Shown here piece after piece: positions 25,402 through 32,824 of a stretch of DNA of 41,511 bases. This DNA comes from an uncultured Candidatus Saccharibacteria bacterium. GTDB lineage: Bacteria; Patescibacteriota; Saccharimonadia; Saccharimonadales; Saccharimonadaceae. Location of the stretch: positions 1 to 41,511 of the forward strand of contig CAMNBP010000002.1 of assembly GCA_946532885.1 (NCBI GenBank), read 5' to 3'. Each line of letters starts with the position of its first letter. Position 1 is the stretch's first letter. The notes under the pieces were generated by a model, which saw only the letters and a program-made list of their open reading frames with translations, made no database searches and was not told where the DNA came from. The translations under genes were made by a program, and so were the position numbers.

Positions 25402-26016
25402 ATGACAACAGGTAAAATATTCTTATCTGGCGGCGGCGATGAGCAAGCCACCAAACTTCTCGATCAATATTTCTTTAAAGAGGTCCCACTTAATAGCAAT
25501 ATCCTCTATATTGCCACCGGCTTCCGCGAAAACGAAAAATTCGCCAACGCCATGGAATGGATGCAGGATATGATTAATATGCACGGTCGTAGTGACGTTA
25601 ACTTTCATATGGTCGATGATTTAACCAACCTCAATCATCTAGGTGATTTCTCTGCGGTATATGTTGGCGGCGGCGACGTCGATACTTTAATGGATGAGTT
25701 TGACCGCACCGGCTTCGAGTTCGTTCTCAAAAGCTACAGCGAACACGGCGGCACTGTATATGGCGGCGGTGGTGGCTCAATCGTGCTCGGCAAGTTTATC
25801 GACACGCGTCGCGAAATTCGTCGTCATTACAAAACCGGCGTCGAATTACTTGGTAAATACTCCGTATTTCCAGGCTATCGCGACGAAAATATGGACGGCT
25901 GGGTTTCTAGTCACGATTCTCACCTCATTTGTGTTCCGGACGGTATCGGCGTCATCGTCAAAGACGGCAAAATTATTGGCGATGCTGGTAAAAGTTACAA
26001 AATTTACGATTTGTAA
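25402..26016 (+). CDS. Peptidase S51-like (class I glutamine amidotransferase-fold) protein, nucleophile apparently lost
   Basis: A 204-residue protein with the order of the S51/PepE fold: IFLSGGGDEQ at the N-terminus, NILYIATG, VYVGGGDVDTLM, then the elbow VYGGGGGSIVLG at 119-130. In active members the elbow is G-x-S-A-G-S. Aligned on the following Ser126, residue 123 is Gly, not Ser. The usual Pro-His pair after the elbow is FPGYRD, lacking His. It may therefore be a binding protein rather than a peptidase. It has a leaderless promoter divergent from uppS and ends in a terminator shared with glyS. Confidence 0.75.
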   Translation: MTTGKIFLSGGGDEQATKLLDQYFFKEVPLNSNILYIATGFRENEKFANAMEWMQDMINMHGRSDVNFHMVDDLTNLNHLGDFSAVYVGGGDVDTLMDEFDRTGFEFVLKSYSEHGGTVYGGGGGSIVLGKFIDTRREIRRHYKTGVELLGKYSVFPGYRDENMDGWVSSHDSHLICVPDGIGVIVKDGKIIGDAGKSYKIYDL

Positions 26017-26021
26017 TCAAC

Positions 26022-26050
26022 AAAAATACCCCCGAATGGGGGTATTTTTT
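26022..26050. terminator. Bidirectional intrinsic terminator
   Basis: The stem AAAAATACCCCC / GGGGGTATTTTT has a GAAT-type loop. It lies between the S51-like gene and glyS. Confidence 0.92.
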
Positions 26051-27365
26051 AAAGCTCTGCAATTTTGACGCGCACCTGTTCGGTCGTATCACGATCGCGC
26101 ACCGTCACGGTGTCATCTTCGAGCGTATCGAAGTCGATTACGATACATTTTGGTGTACCAATTTCGTCTTGTTTGCGGTAGCGTTTACCGATATTACCAG
26201 AATCATCCCAAGTTACATTGCCATACTTCTCACGTAGATTCTTATAGACCTCTTGGGCTTTTGCGACTAGCTCCGGCTTATTCTTCAAAAGCGGCGACAC
26301 ACAAAAACGATATGGCGCCAAATCTTCCGACAACTTCAAAAGCGTACGCTTTTCGCCATTAACTTCATCTTCGCAATAAGCCGTACACAAAACTGCCATC
26401 ACAAGACGCTCTACGCCCATTGAAGGCTCAATTACATGCGGAATAAAGCGCTTGCCGCCACCCTTCACGATATATTCCATATTCTTACCGCTCTCACGCT
26501 GAATATTGCTAAGGTCGAAATCCGTACGATAAGCAATCCCCATCAGCTCTTCGCAGCCAATTGGATAATCAAACTCTATATCAATCGTGCGCTTCGAATA
26601 ATGCGCGCGGTCCTCTGCTGGCACATCTAGCTCGTGAATATTTTCTTTGTTTAAGCCCATCTTATTCTCGAGAAAATCGTGGCAACCTGCCAAAAGTTTA
26701 TCGAAGTGCTCTTCCCACGTTTCTGGATCGACAAAATATTCAATCTCCATCTGATTAAACTCGCGTGAGCGGAAAATAAAATCACGCGGCGAAATTTCAT
26801 TACGAAAAGCCTTACCCTGCTGCGCAATACCAAATGGCAAATCAGGATAAATCGTATCGACAACGTTCTTGTAATTCGTAAAGATACCTTGCGCAGTCTC
26901 TGGGCGGAGATAGGCAATATTGTCAGGGTCGGTGCCGACATTAGTCTTAAACATACCATTAAACTGCTTAATGTCAGACCAGTTCGTCTTACCACAATTC
27001 GGGCACTTCAAGTTAAGAGCCTTGAACTCATCTGTCGTGACGTGTTCAGAAATCTCGTCCGACATTTTATCGGCACGAAAACGGTTGTGACACTCCTTAC
27101 ATTCCACCAGCGGATCATTAAATGTTTCCGTATGCCCAGACGCTTTCCAAACTTGCGGATTCATAATAATCGCCGCATCCACACCATACATATCTTCACG
27201 GTTTTCAACCCAGTATTGCCACCAGGCATCCATAATTTTCTTCTTCAAGGTCACGCCAAGCGGCCCAAAATCCCATGTTCCAGCCATGCCGCCATACACG
27301 TCTGATCCTTGCCAGATAAAACCACGGCGCTTGCAAAGGCTAACGATATCTTCCATTTTTGCCAT
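26049..27365 (-). CDS. glyS: Glycyl-tRNA synthetase, single-chain (alpha2) type
   Basis: A 438-residue class II synthetase that charges tRNA-Gly. Visible features in order: CKRRGFIWQGSDVYGGMAG (start of the core), motif 1 region DFGPLGVTLKK, two zinc-type pairs CKECHNRF and CPNCGKTNW, LRPETAQGIFTNYKN, motif 2 KAFRNEISPRDFIFRSREFN, and the anticodon-binding domain from about residue 340 (LAPYRFCVSPLLKN). It is slightly shorter than the usual ~460. The ATG has AAAGGAG 9 nt upstream. Its ~115-nt leader encodes a Gly-rich peptide (27428-27481), suggesting control by glycyl-tRNA supply. Confidence 0.96.
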   Translation of the reverse strand: MAKMEDIVSLCKRRGFIWQGSDVYGGMAGTWDFGPLGVTLKKKIMDAWWQYWVENREDMYGVDAAIIMNPQVWKASGHTETFNDPLVECKECHNRFRADKMSDEISEHVTTDEFKALNLKCPNCGKTNWSDIKQFNGMFKTNVGTDPDNIAYLRPETAQGIFTNYKNVVDTIYPDLPFGIAQQGKAFRNEISPRDFIFRSREFNQMEIEYFVDPETWEEHFDKLLAGCHDFLENKMGLNKENIHELDVPAEDRAHYSKRTIDIEFDYPIGCEELMGIAYRTDFDLSNIQRESGKNMEYIVKGGGKRFIPHVIEPSMGVERLVMAVLCTAYCEDEVNGEKRTLLKLSEDLAPYRFCVSPLLKNKPELVAKAQEVYKNLREKYGNVTWDDSGNIGKRYRKQDEIGTPKCIVIDFDTLEDDTVTVRDRDTTEQVRVKIAEL

Positions 27366-27427
27366 ATTTTTCTCCTTTCAAAATGCTATCAATCCCCCTA
27401 AGTTCTGCTCTAAGAGTCACAAGAATA

Positions 27428-27481
27428 CTAGGCCCGAAGGCCACCTTTAAAACCACCGATGAAGTATTTGTACTCGTTCAT
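27428..27481 (-). CDS. Gly-rich leader peptide of glyS (17 codons), candidate attenuator
   Basis: ATG-to-TAG reading MNEYKYFIGGFKGGLRA. The two Gly-Gly pairs (codons 9-10 GGT GGT and 13-14 GGT GGC) sit ahead of the synthetase that charges tRNA-Gly. The ATG is 6 nt after an extended -10 TATAAT, exactly the leaderless spacing seen at other genes here. A GGCC-TTCG-GGCC hairpin overlaps the second Gly-Gly pair and the stop. Between the stop and the glyS ATG are 62 nt with the glyS ribosome binding site and no T-run, so control by ribosome stalling would act on translation or mRNA stability rather than by a classical terminator. The function is inferred. Confidence 0.6.
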   Translation of the reverse strand: MNEYKYFIGGFKGGLRA

Positions 27482-27487
27482 GTTTTA

Positions 27488-27496
27488 ATTATATCA
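27488..27496 (-). promoter_or_regulatory. Extended -10 promoter of the glyS leader (TGA-TATAAT)
   Basis: It ends 6 nt before the leader-peptide ATG (27479-27481). It lies back to back with the plus-strand TATAAT at 27507-27512. Confidence 0.75.
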
Positions 27497-27506
27497 CTTT
27501 TCAAGA

Positions 27507-27512
27507 TATAAT
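27507..27512 (+). promoter_or_regulatory. -10 box of the HD-protein gene (TATAAT)
   Basis: It gives a leader of about 42 nt with AAAAGGAG 10 nt before the ATG at 27561. Confidence 0.65.
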
Positions 27513-27560
27513 CATCCTACGCACCTTAATAGGTAGATTTTCGAAAAGGAGTGATTCTCT

Positions 27561-28253
27561 ATGGTTTTTCTTGATCAGCTTCACGATCGCATCATTCATG
27601 ATCCGGAATGGCAAGAGTGGGCTAAAATGGTAGGCCAATATAACGCCGATACAGAGATTAAATTCGGCTGTGATCACAGTAAACCGCATTGGCTCCGCGT
27701 TGCTGCGGTCGCCAAGGATTTCGTCCGTCGCGCCGGAGGCAATCATTACGAAATGCTTCTCGCCGACATCGCCGGACTCATCCATGACTGCGGACTTATT
27801 TGCGGCGACGCTAATCATGCCACCAATGGCGCCCGTATTGCCGAAGCTTATCTCAAATCACGCTGGGGAAATGGTCGTCCACTCAAAGATAGTGACATCG
27901 CCATCATTATCCATGCCATTGCACATCATAGCAGTTGTGACGATATTCAAAATCTAGTCGACGCTGCTTTAATTTTCGCCGACAAAACTGACCTCGACCA
28001 TCGTCGCGCCCTGCAAACCGTCAACCATACTCAGCAAGAAATTACTAAGATAAAACAAATCCAGTTCAAAATCACTAAGACGACTCTTGCCTTAAACTAC
28101 GAAGTTGCAGACGACTTTAATCTCGACAATTTTCATTGGAAGAAGGCTTTTGATGCACCTGCTGCCGTCGCCGTATTTCTTAGCAAAGAGTTCCGTTTTT
28201 ATATCAACGGACGCCCAGTTCGCCTGTCTACCTCACAAACCCCCACCGTTTAA
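27561..28253 (+). CDS. HD-domain phosphohydrolase
   Basis: A 230-residue protein with the metal-binding HD fold: His43 in SKPHWLRV, His75-Asp76 in GLIHDCG, then AIAHHS and the later Asp in ALIFADKTDLDH. Proteins of this family hydrolyse nucleotides or other phosphoesters; the substrate cannot be told from sequence alone. The last ~80 residues form a separate region with beta-strand character. The start has a good ribosome binding site. Its promoter lies back to back with that of glyS, and its stop codon sits inside a terminator hairpin. Confidence 0.85.
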   Translation: MVFLDQLHDRIIHDPEWQEWAKMVGQYNADTEIKFGCDHSKPHWLRVAAVAKDFVRRAGGNHYEMLLADIAGLIHDCGLICGDANHATNGARIAEAYLKSRWGNGRPLKDSDIAIIIHAIAHHSSCDDIQNLVDAALIFADKTDLDHRRALQTVNHTQQEITKIKQIQFKITKTTLALNYEVADDFNLDNFHWKKAFDAPAAVAVFLSKEFRFYINGRPVRLSTSQTPTV

Positions 28254-28266
28254 CGGCGGGGGTTTA
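28237..28266 (+). terminator. Intrinsic terminator overlapping the HD-protein stop
   Basis: The stem AAACCCCCACCGTT / AACGGCGGGGGTTT has one A-C mismatch. The TAA stop is in the loop region, followed by TTTATT. Confidence 0.75.
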
Positions 28267-28312
28267 TTGATGTCTAGAATTAAAAACGCTTATTCATAAC
28301 TTCATTTTTATA

Positions 28313-28318
28313 TATAAT
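28313..28318 (+). promoter_or_regulatory. -10 box, leaderless (TATAAT)
   Basis: It ends 7 nt before the ATG at 28326. Confidence 0.7.
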
Positions 28319-28325
28319 AAGGAAT

Positions 28326-28724
28326 ATGGACAAACAAGAGCTCTCAGATTTCTTAGAGGAAAAAGACCTATCAGAGCAAACCCCAAAAGAAGAACAAGAC
28401 AAAATATTCAAGGAAGCTCTTGCGAAGATTGACGACAGTTATGAAAAATACTCTAAACAAACTATCACCGCGTCAATAGTAATCATCGTCATCATAATCG
28501 CACTCCTTGTCGCGACCATCATTACCGACAAGATAATATACGTTTGTATTTCGGAGGTAGTTGCTCTATCTTTGTTTGAACAAGGCTCCGCTTTAATTAT
28601 CCGTTCCAGACACCTCAGCAACAGTGCACGTTACACAATAATCGGCATCATCATTGGCATTTTCCCGATAGTATATTTCTTTTTAACTAATCTCGTCTAT
28701 CATTTCATCAATTGGCCCTTTTAA
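28326..28724 (+). CDS. Small membrane protein with acidic N-terminus
   Basis: A 132-residue protein. About 45 charged residues (E/K/D-rich, helical) precede three hydrophobic segments (ITASIVIIVIIIALLVATII; IYVCISEVVALSLFEQGSA; IGIIIGIFPIVYFFLTNLVY). No motif is recognisable. It stands alone with a leaderless-type promoter and converges on recO, with only a weak hairpin between them. Confidence 0.65.
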   Translation: MDKQELSDFLEEKDLSEQTPKEEQDKIFKEALAKIDDSYEKYSKQTITASIVIIVIIIALLVATIITDKIIYVCISEVVALSLFEQGSALIIRSRHLSNSARYTIIGIIIGIFPIVYFFLTNLVYHFINWPF

Positions 28725-28740
28725 ACCATTGGCAAAAATC

Positions 28741-28779
28741 AAAAAGCTTGAACTAGCAATCGAAAAAATAGGGCTTTTT
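28741..28779. terminator. Weak hairpin between convergent genes
   Basis: AAAAAGC (28741-28747) pairs with GCTTTTT (28773-28779) across a 25-nt loop. It is the only candidate terminator between the small membrane protein gene and recO. Confidence 0.35.
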
Positions 28780-28795
28780 GCGTCATAGCTTTTAT

Positions 28796-29500
28796 TCAGC
28801 TTTTTGCGCGCTCAACACACTTCGCGACATAGATCACTTCGTCGATTAGCGCATCAATCCCCTGCACCTTCAACGTCACCTCAATTGGCGTCGCGACCAT
28901 TACACGCATCAACTTGATATGGTCTGCACTAATTTGCCCGCTCGGATGCTTTGCTAAAGCTACACTTTCCTGATCCCAATGATAGCGTTCGTCTACCGAT
29001 AGTTTCTCGCCGGTATTATCAAATCGTAAATTTACTTCTTCGCCCGCAACTCGCGCCAGATTTAAACTCCACCATGCACGCAGCACATCGCGCCAGCACC
29101 AATCTTCGGCGTAATGCGCCTGCATTGCGCGTAGCGCCTGATGCAATAAATCGAAAAATTCTGGCGAGTCCACCTGCTCGGCTCGTTGATTAACTTCTTT
29201 CAACATCACCCCCGCCCTTTCAATTAAATCTAAATCCGACACTAGTGCATCAAAATGTTCAGTTAGTCGCGCACTTGTCAGAATTCCCAGCTCTCCCCGC
29301 CCCTCATGAATCGTCACATCTGATACCGAAAAAAGTTCAATTCCACCCGCCAGCTTCGACTTTTCTTTGCGTACCCCCTTTGCAATTACGCTCTTTTTGC
29401 CCTCCGGCGTCAAAAGCTGTAGAATTCTATCCGCTTCGCCATAGTTCGTACGGCGCAACACAATCGCCTGCGTTCGCCTATCCCGCAAATTATTTGCCAT
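28796..29500 (-). CDS. recO: DNA repair protein RecO
   Basis: A 234-residue protein. The N-terminal OB-fold is well kept (RRTQAIVLRRTNYGEADRIL, LLTPEGKKSVIAKGVRK, SKLAGGIELFSVSDVTIHEG). A mostly helical C-terminal region follows. RecO loads RecA onto single-stranded DNA coated by SSB, with RecR. No clear four-Cys zinc finger is seen, which is common in many lineages. The start overlaps the end of the response-regulator gene by 11 nt, so recO is translated from a two-component operon, an unusual context. Confidence 0.9.
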   Translation of the reverse strand: MANNLRDRRTQAIVLRRTNYGEADRILQLLTPEGKKSVIAKGVRKEKSKLAGGIELFSVSDVTIHEGRGELGILTSARLTEHFDALVSDLDLIERAGVMLKEVNQRAEQVDSPEFFDLLHQALRAMQAHYAEDWCWRDVLRAWWSLNLARVAGEEVNLRFDNTGEKLSVDERYHWDQESVALAKHPSGQISADHIKLMRVMVATPIEVTLKVQGIDALIDEVIYVAKCVERAKS

Positions 29501-29855
29501 TCCTAGCCCCTTCTAAGGCCGCCTGGACGCTTTTTAGTAAATCTTGCGGCATCATATCACCTTTATCAAAAACGGCCCGCACGCCGTATTTTGCTAGCTC
29601 ATCTTCCGACATCGCCACACTACTTACCACAATCACTGGCACTTTTGCGAGTTCCGGGTAGCTCTGCATTTCATTTAATACCGCAAAACCAGTCGGACCA
29701 GTCAACAAGATATCCAAAATTACCAAGTCTGGCACCGTTTTATCCATCCATTGCACCGCAGCTAGGCCATCATGAAAACATTTCAGATCATAATCCGCCA
29801 AAAGTTGCTGGTAGTAATCTTCCCACCCTTTATCGTCTTCAATTATTGCAATCAT
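29490..29855 (-). CDS. Single-domain response regulator (receiver only)
   Basis: A 121-residue protein that is just a CheY-like receiver. The acidic pocket is at Asp7-Asp8, the phosphorylation site is Asp48 in PDLVILDILL, the switch Ser78/Ser79 is in IVVSSVAM, and Lys98 is in FDKGD. No DNA-binding or enzymatic output domain follows, so the signal must pass by protein contact. Its start overlaps the histidine-kinase stop (TAATG), which makes the pair a matched system, and its end overlaps recO. Confidence 0.92.
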   Translation of the reverse strand: MIAIIEDDKGWEDYYQQLLADYDLKCFHDGLAAVQWMDKTVPDLVILDILLTGPTGFAVLNEMQSYPELAKVPVIVVSSVAMSEDELAKYGVRAVFDKGDMMPQDLLKSVQAALEGARNGK

Positions 29856-30556
29856 TACACTAAACTCAACTGTCCGCTTACTGGCAAATCAATGTAAAAA
29901 CTCGTCCCATCACGGTGGCGAATCAAACCAAAATCACCTTGCATATAATTCGTAAACTTTGCGGCGATGTATAGCCCCAAACCGGACGAACCTGGTCGCA
30001 TTGCGATATCGACCGGCTGCTTCACGAAACCGTCTTTTATTTCGCGCCAAATTTTTGTCGGAATTGCTGGGCCAAAATCTCGTACCGCAATCCGAATTTT
30101 TGTGCCATATTTGTCGCTAATTGACACAATACTCGGCAGTTCTTCACCGCCATAATTCATCGCATTTAAACAAAAGTTATAGACCACCGAATACAGCAAC
30201 TGTCGATTCCCTACCACGAGTCGCTTTTTGTTTCGATATTCTAGCCGCAGTTCGCGATGATTAAATCTAAACAAACGCCACAATTCATTCACGACATCAT
30301 CGCACACCATCCGCGGATTTACCGGCTCCATTTCGAATAATGCCTCATCCAAACGCGCAATTTTCGTCAAATCATTCACTTGCCGAATTGCCCGATCGCT
30401 TGTTACTACAATCTTTTCACTAATCTGATGCGCCCGATCAATATCGCGCTCAAGTTCCAAAGATAAGGCCAATTGACGCATGAGGCTTAAAGGCGCTTTT
30501 AACTCATGAGCGACCACAACTGTGCTCGAATTTGCACTAAAAACCTCACTCTCCAT
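29855..30556 (-). CDS. Soluble histidine kinase without sensor domain
   Basis: A 233-residue protein that begins almost at once with the phosphoacceptor helix (VVVAHELKAPLSLMRQLALS, His17). After the dimerisation helices comes an HATPase domain: N-box NFCLNAMNYG (Asn127, Asn131), G1 RDFGPAI (Asp160), G2 GSSGLGLYIA (189-198). There is no transmembrane segment and no PAS, GAF or HAMP part, so it must sense a cytoplasmic cue through partners. The -10 TAAAAT ends 6 nt before the ATG. It is first of the operon with the receiver and recO. Confidence 0.92.
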   Translation of the reverse strand: MESEVFSANSSTVVVAHELKAPLSLMRQLALSLELERDIDRAHQISEKIVVTSDRAIRQVNDLTKIARLDEALFEMEPVNPRMVCDDVVNELWRLFRFNHRELRLEYRNKKRLVVGNRQLLYSVVYNFCLNAMNYGGEELPSIVSISDKYGTKIRIAVRDFGPAIPTKIWREIKDGFVKQPVDIAMRPGSSGLGLYIAAKFTNYMQGDFGLIRHRDGTSFYIDLPVSGQLSLV

Positions 30557-30562
30557 GACTTC

Positions 30563-30591
30563 ATTTTACATCAGTCGAGAGTGAGGCGCAA
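30563..30591 (-). promoter_or_regulatory. Leaderless promoter TTGCGC-17-TAAAAT
   Basis: The -10 is at 30563-30568 and the -35 at 30586-30591. The -10 ends 6 nt before the histidine-kinase ATG. The -35 touches the downstream flank of the gene at 30608. Confidence 0.65.
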
Positions 30592-30607
30592 AGCAACAGC
30601 GCTTTAA

Positions 30608-31501
30608 TTAATTGCCACGACGTAGCGTGCCAAGAATCTTATTGAAATCATCGGTATATACCGCCGAAGAATCAGTACGCAAAATCAAAGTTTTATCATT
30701 CACTTTAGCGATAATCATGATACCTTCGATGCCTTCTTCGAGTGTACCTTCATAACGTGTACCAGTAATCTTGCCGCTGTCTGCCTGGAAACCGTCAGCC
30801 GTTAGTTCTCCTTCTTGAACTGCCGAAGAATAGTTATTTGCCACATCTTCATAAGCCTGGTTTACAATTTGGAAACGAATTGCATAACGAGCAGACTCAT
30901 CATTGAGTGAAGGCACTGGAGCTGGCGCAAAGTAGGCAGAATAATCACTGTTATTCAAGCCATCCTGAGCCTCATAAACGCTCCAAATCTTTGGATAATA
31001 GAAATTGATTCGACCAAAATCGTCTGGACCAGTAAACTGAACGGTTTCGCGCTTCATCATTTCATTCAACGTAGCATCGTCAGCTTCACGCTGCTCTCTC
31101 TGAGCCTCAGCTACGGCACGATCTTTTTCGGCCGTATAATTGGTATTCAAATCATTCCAGCGCATGAAGAAAAGCACAGCCACAACAATTGCGACCGCCG
31201 CAATAATACAAACAATTACCAAAATAATCGTCTCTACAAGCGTACTCTTAGACTTATTATCTACAGATGGATATGGCGCAGGAGCTGCCGCTGGCGCCAT
31301 CGTTGGTGCCGGCATTTGACCAGCCATCATTGGCTGAGGTGCCATCTGAGCCATTTGTGGCTGAACAGGCTGCATTTGCGGTTGATTCATTGCAGGCGTT
31401 GGGTCCATATTGCCACCACCATAACCATTAAAACCACCTTCTTGTGGCACTGGTTCCTGGCCCTGCATTGGCGGAAATCCACCCATAGAATTCTGATCCA
31501 T
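30608..31501 (-). CDS. Single-pass membrane protein, Pro/Gln/Met-rich N-terminus and PsbP-like outer domain
   Basis: A 297-residue protein. Residues 1-85 are low-complexity and lack charge (P, Q, M, A, G; MNQPQMQPVQPQMAQMAPQP). One helix follows (about 92-113, ILVIVCIIAAVAIVVAVLFF). A short coiled coil (AVAEAQREQREADDATLNEM) precedes an outer domain of about 140 residues starting FGRINFYYPKIWSVYEAQDG, which recalls PsbP/PsbP-like lipocalin-type folds. The role is unknown. The -10 TATAAT ends 6 nt before the ATG. Confidence 0.75.
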   Translation of the reverse strand: MDQNSMGGFPPMQGQEPVPQEGGFNGYGGGNMDPTPAMNQPQMQPVQPQMAQMAPQPMMAGQMPAPTMAPAAAPAPYPSVDNKSKSTLVETIILVIVCIIAAVAIVVAVLFFMRWNDLNTNYTAEKDRAVAEAQREQREADDATLNEMMKRETVQFTGPDDFGRINFYYPKIWSVYEAQDGLNNSDYSAYFAPAPVPSLNDESARYAIRFQIVNQAYEDVANNYSSAVQEGELTADGFQADSGKITGTRYEGTLEEGIEGIMIIAKVNDKTLILRTDSSAVYTDDFNKILGTLRRGN

Positions 31502-31507
31502 AAGAAA

Positions 31508-31513
31508 ATTATA
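31508..31513 (-). promoter_or_regulatory. -10 box, leaderless (TATAAT)
   Basis: It ends 6 nt before the ATG of the gene at 30608-31501, inside the 37-nt gap after xseB. Confidence 0.7.
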
Positions 31514-31538
31514 TTTTAGCGTTAGCTTTTTCGCAAGA

Positions 31539-31730
31539 TTATTTGCTAAAGTCCTCGTCTATGACCTTAATCTCGTTCTTGAGGTTATCGAGATCTTGTT
31601 CAATTTCTTTTGCTAGCACAGTTAAAGCTTTGTATCGCTCACTAGCATCTTCAAGTTTAAAGTCTTCCGAATAGAACCAATCAACCCCTTCTTTCAATTC
31701 GGAAATCTTATCGCTAATACTTTTTGCCAT
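31539..31730 (-). CDS. xseB: Exodeoxyribonuclease VII small subunit
   Basis: A 63-residue helical protein. The helix starts ISDKISELKEGVDWFYSEDF and continues in the pattern of XseB (LEDASERYKALTVLAKEIEQ), where several small subunits wrap the large subunit. Its start overlaps the xseA stop (TAATG), matching the usual xseA-xseB pairing. Confidence 0.9.
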   Translation of the reverse strand: MAKSISDKISELKEGVDWFYSEDFKLEDASERYKALTVLAKEIEQDLDNLKNEIKVIDEDFSK

Positions 31731-32824
31731 TATTTTCGCTCCTTTACTTCCTTAATGTCGGCTTTCGCAATTTGATTTTTTGTCACAATTTCAATTTCGG
31801 CGCCTTTTTCAATCTTTCCCCTCGTTAACGCATAGCCACGTGCTAAGACTTTTTCTGGATTCAATTCTTCCAAAGTTCGAACAAGCCCCGCCAACTCCGT
31901 CTCTTGTGTTGTAATCTTTACAACGATTTCGCGTCCGACTTTCGTGATTTCACCCCTGTTTTGCGCGATCAATTCATCAACTTTAGAATTGAACAAATTT
32001 CTTGTTCGCTCTATGTCGCTTAGTACTTCTACTTTAATTTGGCGCTTATCTTTTGTCAGCATTTGTGCTGCATTTGATGGCGTCGACGCTACTACGTCCG
32101 CAGCTAAATCGCACAAACTTTCATCGACTTCATGCCCAATCCCCGTAATTACTGGAATCTTCGAAGCCGCCACCGCGCGCACTAGGGCTTCATCATTGAA
32201 AACCGCCAAATCATCCGCACTGCCACCACCACGAATAATCGCAATCACATCAACTTCGCCACGCTCATTAAAATAATTCAGTGCCTTAATAATCTGATCG
32301 GCCGCCACCATGCCTTGTACCTGCGTGTGTGCCGTCAAAACTTCTAGACCACCCCAACGTTCATTCAAAATCTTGCAGAAATCCGCATATCCTGCCGCTT
32401 GCGTGCTGGAAATAACACCAATCTTCACAATCTTTACCGGCAACGGTCGCTTCTTTTCTACGGCAAACAAGCCCTCTTCAGTCAGCTTCTTTTTTAACAG
32501 TTCGAAACTCTTCTTCAAACTCCCCTCGCCTACTGGCATAATTGCCTGCACGGTCAGAGAAAACTTACCCCAGTTCGTTAGTTTCGGAATCGCTCGTACC
32601 CGCACTTTCATACCGTCCTCTAACGGAAAACGCAACGCAAATTTCATCATGAAACAGCTAACACTCGATTGTTCGTCTTTCAAATCAAAGAATACAAACT
32701 TCCCCTGGTTTATCTTGAAGCTCGCTACTTCGCCTTCGATAATTACACCAGAAAAAGCGGTCTCCATAATCTGATTACAGACCGCCTGAAAATCCGATAC
32801 ACTATAAACTTGTTCTACCTGCAT
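31730..32824 (-). CDS. xseA: Exodeoxyribonuclease VII large subunit
   Basis: A 364-residue protein, shorter than the ~450 of E. coli; the reduction lies in the C-terminal coiled region. The N-terminal OB-fold is present (VSDFQAVCNQIMETAFSGVI, FVFFDLKDEQSSVSCFMMK). The nuclease core follows: IGVISSTQAAGYADF, AIIRGGGSADDLAVFNDE and PVITGIGHEVDESLCDLAAD. ExoVII degrades single-stranded DNA. It sits in an operon between UPF0104 and xseB with 1-nt TAATG overlaps on both sides. Confidence 0.95.
   Translation of the reverse strand: MQVEQVYSVSDFQAVCNQIMETAFSGVIIEGEVASFKINQGKFVFFDLKDEQSSVSCFMMKFALRFPLEDGMKVRVRAIPKLTNWGKFSLTVQAIMPVGEGSLKKSFELLKKKLTEEGLFAVEKKRPLPVKIVKIGVISSTQAAGYADFCKILNERWGGLEVLTAHTQVQGMVAADQIIKALNYFNERGEVDVIAIIRGGGSADDLAVFNDEALVRAVAASKIPVITGIGHEVDESLCDLAADVVASTPSNAAQMLTKDKRQIKVEVLSDIERTRNLFNSKVDELIAQNRGEITKVGREIVVKITTQETELAGLVRTLEELNPEKVLARGYALTRGKIEKGAEIEIVTKNQIAKADIKEVKERK

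Noticed and set aside
27366-27496. T-box or glycine riboswitch ahead of glyS
   Set aside because: The leader is too short (about 115 nt), lacks the T-box consensus AGGGTGGNACCGCG, and has no terminator; the leader-peptide reading explains it better.
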